From CAYQVO01 sp964421085 (GTDB lineage: Bacteria; Bdellovibrionota_C; UBA2361; CAYQVO01), in contig CAYQVO010000016.1 in NCBI GenBank assembly GCA_964421085.1, positions 4,206-68,205 on the forward strand: DNA of 64,000 bases, given 5' to 3'. Positions 44,304-53,093 of this stretch are shown piece by piece (within the stretch, counting starts at the first letter, position 1; each line of letters begins with the position of its first letter). Position numbers and translations under genes: made by a program. The notes beneath the pieces were generated by a model. It searched no databases and was not told the origin of the DNA. It was given only the letters and a program-made list of their open reading frames with translations.

Positions 44304-45239
44304 TCATGCGCACACCTTCGCGGGTTCTTCTTTCTCATCGTCGGAGCGGCCGCAGGATTCGTCTCGAGCAGCGACTATCGCCTCCAGTTCGCGCGCTGCC
44401 GCCTTGTACTGTTCGGCGAGGAGATGCGTTTTTCGCGCGTCGAATGAAGTTCTTCCCAGGAAACTCAGTTGATTCTGAACTTCTGTCCGGAAAATCATTG
44501 TTTCGAGAAGAAAGAGATCCTTTCCTTTCCGATTTTCCGAAGGCGCTGTATCGAGAGTCATCTGCTTAATCCCGTCTTCAGTTGCGAGAGAAAAGTTCGA
44601 AAAGGACAGCCTCTCCGTAAGTCTCTGGTTGCTCATGCAGTGGCTCCGGTAAGCGACGCTTGTCACCATCGTTCTCGCGATGGCCCATCTCGCTTTCGTG
44701 AAATCAGAGGCCGCGGCAAGCAGGTCTTCCACAGAGTCGATGCTCATTTCGCTCGCATCGACAGGAAGAACCACGAGATCAGAATGAGCGATTGAACTTC
44801 GCGTCAGGATATTGAATTCAGGAGCAGTATCAATGAGGATGTGATCGTATTGAAGATCGAGTTCCTGGAGAAGCGGCGGAAATTTCGAGAAATACTTTGC
44901 CGCGTAGCCCGGGACAAAATAGCGCAGTTCATTTCCTCCGGGGATGATGTCCAGGTTGTTTCGTACCGGTACAATGAACAGTTCATCCCTGGCAGGCGCG
45001 GCACTATCTTCGAATCTGCCCGTCTCCTGCTTTCGAAAAAAAATCCGGGCAAGGGGCGGATACTTGGGGAAGGAGTCTCCCGACTTTCTCTTGCGGAAAA
45101 AGCGGGTGGCGTGAGCGGAAGGATCGAGATCGATGACAAGAGTCCGGCAGTCCCGTTTCGCAAAAGCATGTGCTATATTGACTGCAAGGGAAGTCTTCCC
45201 GACTCCGCCTTTCAGCGAAGAGATACAAAAAACGCTCAC
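44304..45239 (-). CDS. ParA/Soj-family ATPase
   Basis: The deviant Walker A motif is ISSLKGGVGKTSLAVNIAHA, followed by VIDLDPSAHATRFF and the Walker B region HILIDTAPEFN. These are the marks of ParA/MinD-type ATPases. The C-terminal part (KARWAIARTMVTSVAYRSHC, RLSFSNFSLATEDGIKQMTL) is unlike chromosome ParA proteins and no ParB follows. I start it at the GTG complementary to 45237-45239, since an ideal aaaggaggt stands just upstream; 311 residues. It may position an organelle, chemosensory array or secretion apparatus, or segregate a replicon; the C-terminal extension rich in Glu/Asp/Lys (DESCGRSDDEKEEPAK) is unusual. Confidence 0.85.
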   Translation of the reverse strand: MSVFCISSLKGGVGKTSLAVNIAHAFAKRDCRTLVIDLDPSAHATRFFRKRKSGDSFPKYPPLARIFFRKQETGRFEDSAAPARDELFIVPVRNNLDIIPGGNELRYFVPGYAAKYFSKFPPLLQELDLQYDHILIDTAPEFNILTRSSIAHSDLVVLPVDASEMSIDSVEDLLAAASDFTKARWAIARTMVTSVAYRSHCMSNQRLTERLSFSNFSLATEDGIKQMTLDTAPSENRKGKDLFLLETMIFRTEVQNQLSFLGRTSFDARKTHLLAEQYKAAARELEAIVAARDESCGRSDDEKEEPAKVCA

Positions 45240-45521
45240 AACAACAACGACCTCCTTTATCCCTGATAGATGCCGTGATAGATGCGCGGACTCGCGGGAG
45301 ATGCCTCCCCATCTCCATCGGTGAACGGCGACAAACGGGACCCCTCCAAAGCACTCCCGGCAGATCAACTTTAAACTGGTTAAAGCGCGCGGGCAGAGGA
45401 TCTTTTAACAGAAGATTGTGGTGGTTGCAAATCCATGAGGGAAATAATTGGACAGGCCGGACAGGTGGGGAACATTGGGACTCAATTGAGCTCAATGAAA
45501 AAGACATCATGCTTGTGCGCT

Positions 45522-45686
45522 TCATCCCATGCTTTCCCAACCGCCTTCCATCCAGGCCGGGTGTACCACTCCTTCGTGCGCCTCCTCGAGCGTTTCGTCC
45601 CAGGCAGTAGAAAGATAATTTGCGCAGAACTCCACCGCGTTTCTGTCGTTGATTCTCAGCAGTTTGATGCATTCGTCTCTACTCAC
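45522..45686 (-). CDS. Small acidic protein after purE (54 residues)
   Basis: A short frame begins with GTG overlapping the purE stop (the GTG reads over the last Glu codon and stop). It encodes VSRDECIKLLRINDRNAVEF, CANYLSTAWDETLEEAHEGV, VHPAWMEGGWESMG and a stop. Composition is protein-like: helical, acidic, Trp-rich, with two Cys. The overlap with purE suggests translational coupling. I do not recognise the family. It could be chance, but the longer alternative frame (from 45672) is rich in Arg/Ser/Cys and looks non-coding. Confidence 0.45.
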   Translation of the reverse strand: MSRDECIKLLRINDRNAVEFCANYLSTAWDETLEEAHEGVVHPAWMEGGWESMG

Positions 45687-46200
45687 GCAGCTTTTCCTTC
45701 AGCTTCTGATTCTTCTTCTCAGCTTCGTTTCTAAGTTCCCCTTTGTAATCAGCGACGGCTTTCATCAGCCTTGCATCCTGCGTTTCTCCGCCCGCGGCGA
45801 TAATCTGCGCGGCAAGAATTCCGGCGTTCCAGGCATTTCCGATTGCAACTGTCGCAACTGGAATCCCTTTCGGCATCTGGACTATTGAAAGAAGCGCATC
45901 CTGGCCCTGAAGAGGCCCTGATGGGATCGGGACGCCGATGACAGGAAGTTCTGTATGAGCTGCAATAACGCCGGCAAGATGCGCGGCGCCGCCGGCTCCG
46001 GCGATAATAACGCGAAAGCCCCTCTCCCGCGCTGAGACGGCAAACTCGGTTGTCTCGACAGGAGTGCGGTGAGCTGAAAGCACTTTCATCTCGAAAGGAA
46101 TCTCGAATTTCCTGAGAATGTCGGCCGCCTCTTTCATTATGGGCAGATCGGAATCACTTCCCATCAATATGCCGACAAGGGGATTATTCTGTCCGTTCAT
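45679..46200 (-). CDS. purE: N5-carboxyaminoimidazole ribonucleotide mutase, class I PurE
   Basis: The 173-residue protein shows GILMGSDSDLPIMKEAADIL (phosphate-binding loop, about 10-29), EMKVLSAHRTPVETTEFA (active-site loop with SAHRTP, about 37-54), IIAGAGGAAHLAGVIAAHTE and GVPIPSGPLQGQDALLSIVQ. These are class I PurE features, so the enzyme should convert N5-CAIR to CAIR in purine synthesis and need a PurK partner, not seen here. It follows murF at 19 bases on the same strand; its start lies after gaggaag. A lysine-rich tail is present at the C-terminus. Confidence 0.95.
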   Translation of the reverse strand: MNGQNNPLVGILMGSDSDLPIMKEAADILRKFEIPFEMKVLSAHRTPVETTEFAVSARERGFRVIIAGAGGAAHLAGVIAAHTELPVIGVPIPSGPLQGQDALLSIVQMPKGIPVATVAIGNAWNAGILAAQIIAAGGETQDARLMKAVADYKGELRNEAEKKNQKLKEKLRE

Positions 46201-46219
46201 CGGTACCTCTTCCTCCTTT

Positions 46220-47728
46220 TCAGTGACCGGCCTGGAAAGGAACTCCTTTCAGCCATGCAACGACTTCATCCATCTGCGAGCCACGCGAACCTTTGACGAG
46301 AATGAGTGTGGCTTCGGGCTCGTTTCCAATTGATGCCATAAGTTTCGTATGAAGCGAAGCTTTTGACTCGAAATTAAAGGCTTTCTGTCCCTGACGAGCC
46401 ACAAATTCAAATCCCTGCACCCAGTCTGCGGAAAATGAACCGGCCGCAAGCAGAAGATCAATGCCCGAACGCGCCGCTTCCTGGCCTGTCTCCATATGAT
46501 ACTGTTTCTCACGGGCGCCAAGTTCGAGCATGTCTCCAAGCACTGCAATAACGCGTTTGACGCCGGAGGCGGGGTTTTTCCTCATTTCAGCGATGGAACT
46601 GAAAGCGGAAGCCATACTCAGAGGATTTGCATTGTAACAATCGTTGTAAAGAATGAGACCTGAATCAAGGCGCAGGAGCTCGGAGCGAAGAGGCGAAAGA
46701 GACGGCGATGCAAGTGCTGCCGCGGCCTGCTCAGGTGTGCAGAGGCCTGTCGAAAGGGCGATAACACACGCTGAGAGAGCATTCTCCACGTTGTATCTGC
46801 CGGGAACAGGAATTTCAGCACGTCCGTTTCCCCAGGGTGATTCCCATTCGAATGCATGGCCGAAGTTTTTCTCGACGCCGAGCGGAATAAGCCTTGTTAT
46901 CCGGACATCCGCATCAGCCTTTCCCGATGCGGAAAGTGTCACGACAGTGCCTTGCTTCCGCAGTTCAGGGCCCTTCCGGGCGTAGAAGCCTTCGAGTACA
47001 GGATCATCGATATTTGCGAGGTAAAGAACGTTTCTTTCGTGGGCCAGGAGCCATTCGATATGCTCCGTCTCAGCGGAAAGAACTCCATCGATGCTTCCGA
47101 AATTGAGGAGGTGGCTTGGGCCGATGCTTGTTGTGATTGTGATGGTGGGATCGACGATGGGAGCGAGCATCGCGACTTCTCCAGGCGCGTTGGTCCCAAG
47201 CTCAATGACGGCCGCCCTGTGTGAAGCGCGAAGTTCGAAAAGCGTAAGAGGCACGCCCCACAGGTTATTGTTATTTACGGGCGTAACGACTGTCTCGGCG
47301 ACTGACTGGAGGATACCGCCGGCAAGGTCCTTTGTGGTGGTTTTTCCACAGGCTCCTGTAATCGCAATAACGGGAATAGTCACCTTATGCCGCATCGCCG
47401 TCGCGAGCTTCTGTGCGGCCGTCCTTGCGTCGCTGACATAGACCGCGGTGATCTGAGGATAAGAAACGCAGGCAGCACCGAGTCGCTCTCTATTCTCGCC
47501 GATTACCAGGACACACCCCTTCTCGACACCCGCGTTTATGAAGTCGTGGGCATCGACATTACTCCCCACCTGACAGAGAAAAACAGATCCGGGTCCAAGT
47601 GTTCTCGAATCAAGTGAAATGCCCGTGAATTCACGGGCAAGAGAGCGTTCATTTTTTTGAAGAAGCTCGCCGCCGCTTTCGCTTATGATTTCCTCAGGCG
47701 ACAGAAGAAGTGGAAGTTGGTCGGTCAT
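46220..47728 (-). CDS. murF: UDP-N-acetylmuramoyl-tripeptide--D-alanyl-D-alanine ligase
   Basis: The 502-residue enzyme adds D-Ala-D-Ala to the UDP-MurNAc-tripeptide in peptidoglycan synthesis. It has the Mur-ligase N-terminal domain (GISLDSRTLGPGSVFLCQVG), the ATP loop VIAITGACGKTTTKDLAGGI (about 120-139), TPVNNNNLWGVPLTLFEL with the NNN/GxP block, and ALSACVIALSTGLCTPEQAA in the third domain. The ending LILVKGSRGSQMDEVVAWL is the family C-terminus. Its ATG overlaps the ettA stop by 4 bases, so the two are coupled. Other Mur genes are not in the window, except murA at 55 kb. Confidence 0.95.
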   Translation of the reverse strand: MTDQLPLLLSPEEIISESGGELLQKNERSLAREFTGISLDSRTLGPGSVFLCQVGSNVDAHDFINAGVEKGCVLVIGENRERLGAACVSYPQITAVYVSDARTAAQKLATAMRHKVTIPVIAITGACGKTTTKDLAGGILQSVAETVVTPVNNNNLWGVPLTLFELRASHRAAVIELGTNAPGEVAMLAPIVDPTITITTSIGPSHLLNFGSIDGVLSAETEHIEWLLAHERNVLYLANIDDPVLEGFYARKGPELRKQGTVVTLSASGKADADVRITRLIPLGVEKNFGHAFEWESPWGNGRAEIPVPGRYNVENALSACVIALSTGLCTPEQAAAALASPSLSPLRSELLRLDSGLILYNDCYNANPLSMASAFSSIAEMRKNPASGVKRVIAVLGDMLELGAREKQYHMETGQEAARSGIDLLLAAGSFSADWVQGFEFVARQGQKAFNFESKASLHTKLMASIGNEPEATLILVKGSRGSQMDEVVAWLKGVPFQAGH

Positions 47729-49401
47729 CGCGTCAGTTTCCGATACTTGATTCTTGTCGGCCGGGCGGCTTCCGCACCAAGCCGTTTCTTTTTGTCTTCT
47801 TCGTAATCCTCGAAGTTGCCCTCCATGAAGATAACTGAGCTTTCTCCTTCAAAGGCGAGAATGTGCGTGGCGATGCGGTCCAGAAACCACCTGTCGTGGC
47901 TGACAACCAGCACGCACCCAGAGAAATTGAGGATGCCCTCTTCGAGAGCCCGCAGCGTATTTACATCGAGGTCATTCGTGGGTTCATCGAGCAATATTAC
48001 GTTCGCGCCTTCTTTCAGCATTTTTGCAAGATGCACACGGTTTCTCTCGCCGCCGGATATCGCCGTGACTTTCTTCTGCTGATCTGTGCCGGTAAAATTA
48101 AAGCGGGCGCAGTAAGCGCGGGAATTGACTTCTTTTCCTCCGAGGTTGATTGTGTCGTTCTTTCCGCCTGCGATTTCTTCCCAGATGGAATTTTCAGGAT
48201 TGAGTTCGCGGGACTGTTCGACATAGGCGAGTTTTACAGTTTCACCCACTGTAATAGTTCCGGAATCCGGTTTTTCCTCCCCTGTGATTATTCGGAACAA
48301 AGTTGTCTTTCCCGCCCCGTTTGCCCCGATGATCCCGACGATGCTTCCGGGAGGTATCGAGAAAGTAAGATCGTCGAAGAGAAGGTTGTCGCCGTACCCC
48401 TTCGACAGTGTTTCAGCCTGGATCACGAGATTGCCGAGCCTTGGCCCGGATGGAATGAAAATTTCGAGATCGTCGATTTTTTCAGGTCTGTTCTCGGCTA
48501 CCAGATTTTCATATGCACTGATTCTGGCCTTGCTCTTTGCCTGTCTTGCTCTCGGCGACATTCGAATCCACTCGAGCTCATGTTCGAGAGTCTTCATGCG
48601 TTTTTCTTCCTGGCGCTCTTCATCTTCGAGGCGTTTCTGCTTCTGTTCGAGCCACGATGAATAATTGCCTTTCCAGGGTATGCCGTGGCCTCTGTCGAGT
48701 TCGAGAATCCATTCAGCGCTGTTATCGAGAAAATACCGGTCATGGGTCACAGCGATGACCGTTCCTTCATACCGCTGCAGATGCTGCTCGAGCCATAACA
48801 CCGATTCTGCGTCGAGGTGGTTAGTAGGCTCATCAAGAAGAAGAATGTCCGGCTTTTGAAGGAGCAGCCGGCACAGGGCGACGCGCCGGCGCTCTCCGCC
48901 TGAAAGGTTTTCAGCGGATGAATCGCCAGGAGGACACCGCAGGGCATCCATGGCCACTTCGAGGGTATGTTCCAGTTCCCATCCATCATTGGAATCGATG
49001 ATATCCTGAATCTCGGCCTGTTCATTAATAAGGATCTCCATCCTGTCGGGATCGAGATCCGGATCTGAGAGTTGGGTGCTGATCTCTTCGAACCGTTTCA
49101 GCGCCTGTGAAATGTGGGCAAGCCCTTCTTCGACGTTTTCTTTGACGGTTTTTGACACGTCGAGAACAGGCTCCTGAGGGAGGTATCCGATAGTACGGTT
49201 CGGTGAGGCAGCTGCCTCGCCTGAAAACTCCTTCTCGATTCCCGCCATGATGCGGAGAAGGGTCGATTTTCCGGAGCCATTGAGGCCGATGACGCCGATC
49301 TTTGCCCCGTAGAAATACGATAGGGATATATCGCGAAGAACCTGCTTCCCGCCCGGATAGGTCTTGCTCACTTTATACATTGAATAGGCGTATTCGGGCA
49401 T
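47725..49401 (-). CDS. ettA: ABC-F ATPase, energy-dependent translational throttle EttA
   Basis: Two ABC domains lie in one chain: first Walker A GVIGLNGSGKSTLLRIMAG (about 35) and signature ENLSGGERRRVALCRLLLQK; second Walker A GIIGANGAGKTTLFRI and signature TAISGGERNRVHLAKMLKEG. The linker WIRMSPRARQAKSKARISAY is the EttA type of P-site tRNA interaction motif, and the first domain has the short arm WLEQHLQRYEGTVIAVTHDR. EttA regulates the first peptide bond according to ATP/ADP. The ATG complementary to 49399-49401 follows aaggag; family length 555. It heads the murF-purE run. Confidence 0.95.
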   Translation of the reverse strand: MPEYAYSMYKVSKTYPGGKQVLRDISLSYFYGAKIGVIGLNGSGKSTLLRIMAGIEKEFSGEAAASPNRTIGYLPQEPVLDVSKTVKENVEEGLAHISQALKRFEEISTQLSDPDLDPDRMEILINEQAEIQDIIDSNDGWELEHTLEVAMDALRCPPGDSSAENLSGGERRRVALCRLLLQKPDILLLDEPTNHLDAESVLWLEQHLQRYEGTVIAVTHDRYFLDNSAEWILELDRGHGIPWKGNYSSWLEQKQKRLEDEERQEEKRMKTLEHELEWIRMSPRARQAKSKARISAYENLVAENRPEKIDDLEIFIPSGPRLGNLVIQAETLSKGYGDNLLFDDLTFSIPPGSIVGIIGANGAGKTTLFRIITGEEKPDSGTITVGETVKLAYVEQSRELNPENSIWEEIAGGKNDTINLGGKEVNSRAYCARFNFTGTDQQKKVTAISGGERNRVHLAKMLKEGANVILLDEPTNDLDVNTLRALEEGILNFSGCVLVVSHDRWFLDRIATHILAFEGESSVIFMEGNFEDYEEDKKKRLGAEAARPTRIKYRKLTR

Positions 49402-49496
49402 TTTTTGCTCCTTGTAGAGATATGAAGGAGCAATATAACCTATATTGATCAATGCTGGAAGTGTGCTCCGGAGGCATTAATTGAAACAGGAGGGCC

Positions 49497-50654
49497 GTGA
49501 AATCGAAAATGAAAAATAGCATCGTCAGTATCCGGCGCGTTCCTGATTACAGCGAGGAAGCTGTGCTGTCAGGGCTTCGCCGCTGTCTCGAGCCTCTTGG
49601 AGGAATGGGAGCGTTCGTCAAGGCGGGACAGAGAGTCCTGCTGAAACCAAATCTGCTTGCGGCGTTTGTTCCCGAGCGTGCCGTAACCACACATCCTTCG
49701 GTAGTAAAAGCTGTTGCGATGCTTGTGCTCGAACAGGGGGCGCAGGTGATAATCGGAGACAGCCCCGGCTTCGGCGCTCCTGCAGCCGTAATGAAAAGAT
49801 GCGGAATCACAGGGGCTCTCTCCGGAATAAATTATGAGCCGGGCGACTTTGATCATGAATTTGAGTTTGAAGAACCATCCAACCGCGTGGCGCGCCGCAT
49901 CAATCTCGTGAAAGCTCTGAATGACGCCGATGTCGTAATCACGCTGCCAAAACTCAAAACTCACGCTCAGATGGGTTTCACGGGCGCTTTGAAAAACCAG
50001 TTCGGTCTGGTTCGGGGTTTTCAGAAAGCTCACTATCACTACCGGATGAAGGACAGGAAGTGGCTTGCCGCGCTGATGATCGACATAAATGCTGTCGCAA
50101 AGCCTGCACTGGCTGTTATGGACGGAATCATCGCGATGGAAGGAGATGGACCGGCCGGAGGCGACCCAAGGTTTCTCGGCGCGCTTATCGCGGGTTCCGA
50201 TATCACAGCCGTCGATACACTGGCATGCGCGTTGATCGATATCGACGTGGAATCGCTGCCTCTTATGCGGGAAGCAAGAGAGCGTGATTTCGGGGCGACC
50301 CGCATGGAAGATATTTCTGTCGCAGGTGACGACTGGGAAGGTATGAGGCAGCCTGACTTCCGGAAGACGCAGGAACTCAAAAGCGCGCTTCGCTTGCTCG
50401 CCCTTCCTGTGCCTTTTCTCGAGTGGCTGCGGAAATACCTTTCCGCGCGGCCGCGGATTATTCCTGATCTCTGCATTAAGTGCGGAGCCTGCAGAGAAGG
50501 ATGTCCTGTGGATCCCTCCGCCATCAATCCCTTCAGTGACGATCATCCGGTGGATCATGAAAGATGCATCCGGTGCTACTGCTGTCATGAGTTCTGCCCG
50601 GTAAAGGCGATTGAACTGAAAAGATCTATTCTTGCGAGACTGCTGGCGTCGTAA
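49497..50654 (+). CDS. DUF362 protein with C-terminal 2x[4Fe-4S] ferredoxin domain
   Basis: The 385-residue protein starts with the DUF362 fold: VLLKPNLLAAFVPERAVTTH (about 48-67), GAQVIIGDSPGFGAP (about 80-94), DVVITLPKLKTHAQMGFTGA (about 140-159). The C-terminus has two 4Fe-4S clusters in CIKCGACREGCP (about 326-337) and CIRCYCCHEFCP. Family members are thought to be redox or electron-transfer proteins; the substrate is unknown. GTG at 49497 is very close to aggagg; ATG at 49509 (spacing about 15) is the alternative. It is divergent from ettA with a gap of about 95 bases. Confidence 0.88.
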   Translation: MKSKMKNSIVSIRRVPDYSEEAVLSGLRRCLEPLGGMGAFVKAGQRVLLKPNLLAAFVPERAVTTHPSVVKAVAMLVLEQGAQVIIGDSPGFGAPAAVMKRCGITGALSGINYEPGDFDHEFEFEEPSNRVARRINLVKALNDADVVITLPKLKTHAQMGFTGALKNQFGLVRGFQKAHYHYRMKDRKWLAALMIDINAVAKPALAVMDGIIAMEGDGPAGGDPRFLGALIAGSDITAVDTLACALIDIDVESLPLMREARERDFGATRMEDISVAGDDWEGMRQPDFRKTQELKSALRLLALPVPFLEWLRKYLSARPRIIPDLCIKCGACREGCPVDPSAINPFSDDHPVDHERCIRCYCCHEFCPVKAIELKRSILARLLAS

Positions 50655-50701
50655 ATAATTCAAGGGCAATTCGACCCGGGGATGTCCTTTGCAGCTCCCT
50701 G

Positions 50702-50821
50702 TTAATAATTCATTGCCGCATATTGAGCGAGGATCATCCCGACGATGCTCAGGAAGCAGAATCCTGCAGCCAGCAGTCCGGGGAGAGCCTCTTTGATATG
50801 TCTTCTCGAACTGGATTTCAA
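50702..50821 (-). CDS. Tiny single-pass membrane protein (39 residues)
   Basis: A short minus-strand frame begins TTG (complement of 50819-50821) directly after agaggtgg and encodes a basic start KSSSRRHIKEALP, then a hydrophobic helix GLLAAGFCFLSIVGMILAQY and AAMNY before the stop. The Arg/His-rich start followed by one strong membrane helix is a normal layout for small regulatory membrane proteins. It fills the 265-base gap between two plus-strand genes where nothing else is seen. The function is unknown; proof of expression is needed. Confidence 0.4.
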   Translation of the reverse strand: MKSSSRRHIKEALPGLLAAGFCFLSIVGMILAQYAAMNY

Positions 50822-50919
50822 AGAGCCACCTCTTTTTATTGCTTCTAAGAATGGATCTCATTGAGGTTCGGCTTTGATTCAGTCTAAGATCGATCTATTC
50901 ATGAATGTAACATATTGAA

Positions 50920-51780
50920 ATGGAAAGAGTTTCTACGCTTCTTCAAACAGCTGCCGGGCGCCTGCGGGACGTATCACCGTCCGCACGTCTTGATGCCGAA
51001 CTCCTCCTCCGGCATGTGCTCGGATGGGAGCGCCATGAGCTTATATGCCGCGACAGTCAGATGATTGCCCGCGAAAAGATTGAAATGTTCGAAGCTCTCC
51101 TTTCCCGCCGTCTTAATCATGAGCCGGTTGCGTACATAAGAGAGAAAAAAGAGTTCTGGGGCCTTGAATTCAGGGTGGGGCCGGGGGTTCTCATCCCAAG
51201 GCCTGCAACGGAACTGATTGTTGAGCTTGCGGTGAAATATTCGGAGGAATTTCCCTGCGAGATTTCAACTGTCGATCTCGGAACAGGGTCAGGGGCGATA
51301 GCTGTCGCTGTTTCTCACGAATTGAAAAAGAGGAAAAGAGCTTTCAGGATGCTTGCAACCGACCAGAGCGAAAAGGCTCTGGATTATGCACGGCAGAATA
51401 TTAAAGCTCATGGCCTCGAGAATTTGATCGAAACGAGACAAACCTCATGGCTCGAAGAACTCTCAGAATATGACATGATTCTCTGCAACCCTCCCTACAT
51501 CGCCGAAGATGATTCTTCGCCTGCTCCAGGCCTCAGGTTTGAACCACAGCAGGCGCTTTTTTCAGGACCTGAAGGGCTGAATGATCTGAAATTTCTGGTA
51601 CGGCAGGTTCCTGAGCACCTGAAGCCGGGCGGGGTTTTTTTGTGCGAAATTGGAGCGATGCAGAGTGCCGCCATTGCGGATTTTGCCGAAAAGGAAGTCA
51701 AAGCCCTCACACTGAAGATTCACCAGGACCTGAGCGGACTGGATCGTGTCATTGAATGCCGGACTGGAGAGCGTTTATGA
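50920..51780 (+). CDS. prmC: Release factor glutamine methyltransferase
   Basis: The 286-residue enzyme methylates the GGQ glutamine of release factors. Landmarks are DAELLLRHVLGWERHELICR in the N-terminal helical domain, EFRVGPGVLIPRPATELIVE, the SAM loop STVDLGTGSGAIAVAVSHEL (about 127-146), and MILCNPPYIAEDD with the NPPY catalytic loop (about 190). GVFLCEIGAMQS closes the domain. The start ATG at 50920 is preceded by only a poor ribosome site. The rsmG ATG overlaps its stop by 4 bases. Placement next to rsmG, both translation methyltransferases, is consistent. Confidence 0.94.
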   Translation: MERVSTLLQTAAGRLRDVSPSARLDAELLLRHVLGWERHELICRDSQMIAREKIEMFEALLSRRLNHEPVAYIREKKEFWGLEFRVGPGVLIPRPATELIVELAVKYSEEFPCEISTVDLGTGSGAIAVAVSHELKKRKRAFRMLATDQSEKALDYARQNIKAHGLENLIETRQTSWLEELSEYDMILCNPPYIAEDDSSPAPGLRFEPQQALFSGPEGLNDLKFLVRQVPEHLKPGGVFLCEIGAMQSAAIADFAEKEVKALTLKIHQDLSGLDRVIECRTGERL

Positions 51781-52478
51781 GCTTTGCCGCTGAGGAACTT
51801 GCTCACGGGGCTTCTGAACTTGGTATTAAACTTACCCCTCTTCAGATCGACCAGTTTGCGCGGTATGCGGCTCTTCTCGAGGAATGGAATCGAAAGATCA
51901 ATCTCACAACCGTCCGTCCGGGCGATTATTTACGCCGGCACTTTATCGACTCTTTGTATGCGGGCCGGTCGGAAGTTTTTACGGACGCCCGGACTCTTAT
52001 CGATATCGGAACAGGGGGAGGTTTTCCTGGTCTGCCTCTCAAGATCGTGTTTCCGCACATTCGGGTGACGCTCGTTGATTCAGTAAATAAGAAAGTCCTT
52101 TTCCTTAAAGAAGTCGTTTCAAGGCTGGGCCTGGAGAATGCCGAGTGCCTTCACGGACGGGCGGAAGAGATCGGGAAGGATCCAAAGTACCGGGAGAGTT
52201 TTGATATTGTCTCCGCCCGCGCCGTTGCAGAACTGAGAGTCCTCGCGGAACTCGCGATTCCGCTGGTAAGAACGGGCGGCAAGGTTCTGTTTCTGAAGGG
52301 AACGGATGTTGAAACCGAGGTGAGAGAAGCGAAGCATGCTGTTGAAGAGCTTGGGGGAGGAGGGATCTCTATCGAGCCGGCAGGAGATCAGGGTTCATTG
52401 GTGATCATTGAAAAGAAAAATCCTTCGCGGGATCGCTATCCCCGTTCATTCAAGAAGATTTCAACGAGGCCGCTGTAA
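51777..52478 (+). CDS. rsmG: 16S rRNA G527 N7-methyltransferase
   Basis: The ATG at 51777 overlaps the prmC stop (ATGA) and follows ggagag; an upstream reading adds 7 unneeded residues. The 233-residue protein shows the RsmG blocks LLEEWNRKINLTTVR (about 33-47), HFIDSLYAG, LIDIGTGGGFPGLPLKIVFP (SAM loop, about 73-92), VTLVDSVNKKVLFLKEVV and ENAECLHGRAEEI. It methylates G527 in 16S rRNA (a site whose loss gives low-level streptomycin resistance). Normal length. The C-terminus ends in a basic tail NPSRDRYPRSFKKISTRPL, common in this family. Confidence 0.95.
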   Translation: MSFAAEELAHGASELGIKLTPLQIDQFARYAALLEEWNRKINLTTVRPGDYLRRHFIDSLYAGRSEVFTDARTLIDIGTGGGFPGLPLKIVFPHIRVTLVDSVNKKVLFLKEVVSRLGLENAECLHGRAEEIGKDPKYRESFDIVSARAVAELRVLAELAIPLVRTGGKVLFLKGTDVETEVREAKHAVEELGGGGISIEPAGDQGSLVIIEKKNPSRDRYPRSFKKISTRPL

Positions 52479-52507
52479 TTGCGGCGCGTTATTCCTGCGG
52501 AGCAGCT

Positions 52508-52918
52508 CTACCGAATCCTGGTCTCGACAGCTCCGGCAAGCTTCCCGTCACGGAAGACGGCATACCCTTCGCTTCCAAGCCCGAATTTCCACGTTCCATC
52601 AGGAGAGGCATAATGCCATACTTCATCTCCGTCCTGGTAAGTCTCCACAAACCGTTCTGCATGAGGATGACTCGACGCATCGAGAGCTTTCTTTGCAGCT
52701 TCAATCGTCACTTTTTCTTTCCGCCAGCAGGTCATGAACTCGCCCATCGTGGCATTACAGATATCTTCGACTTCACATCCTTCTGAAAGCGCCTGCAGAG
52801 ATTCCTGTTTCTCAGGCGGCAGGCCGGGACACGAGACAGTTCTTTGAGCAGTGACGGAACAGCCGCACAGCAGGAGACACATGCAGAGCAGGCGGACGGA
52901 GCGCATAAAGAATTTCAT
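52508..52918 (-). CDS. Lipoprotein of unknown function
   Basis: The start ATG is the complement of 52916-52918, with gagga 6 bases before it. The n-region is MKFFMRSVRLLCMCLLLCGC, a lipobox ending LLCGC. The 136-residue product has a mature part with several cysteines (TVSCPGLPPEKQ, SEGCEVEDICNA, FMTCWRKE). Then comes a helix and a strand block YQDGDEVWHYASPDGTWKFG with GYAVFRDGKLAGAVET. The last part, a beta-meander with W/Y residues, resembles small periplasmic lipoproteins that read a DG-turn. I do not recognise it. It faces rsmG's 3' end. Confidence 0.6.
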   Translation of the reverse strand: MKFFMRSVRLLCMCLLLCGCSVTAQRTVSCPGLPPEKQESLQALSEGCEVEDICNATMGEFMTCWRKEKVTIEAAKKALDASSHPHAERFVETYQDGDEVWHYASPDGTWKFGLGSEGYAVFRDGKLAGAVETRIR

Positions 52919-53055
52919 GTTCAATCCTCAGGAAGCGATCGAAACCAAATCTCGATCTTCAGCCGCTCAATCTGCAGCTTCGACGCTTTCGAAGAGAGAA
53001 AGAGCAGCAGAAGTGTCGCCTTTCTTTCCCGGGTCTTCAAGATATCGCGCTGAAT

Positions 53056-53077
53056 AAAAAGCGAGTGTCACGGACAC
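53056..53077 (-). terminator. Weak hairpin plus U-run after the RdgB-IMPDH gene
   Basis: On the minus strand gtgtc and gacac (53073-53077 and 53065-53069) form a 5-base stem with a 3-base loop; tcgc and then UUUUU (A-run 53056-53060) follow. The stem is short, so this is a possible terminator only. Confidence 0.35.
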
Positions 53078-53093
53078 GTTGCCGGAGAGCGTC

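Noticed and set aside
49569..50861. A 430-residue open frame on the minus strand
   Set aside because: It lies fully antisense to the DUF362 ferredoxin gene, which has clear cluster-binding motifs. The antisense product has no family features and no ribosome site.
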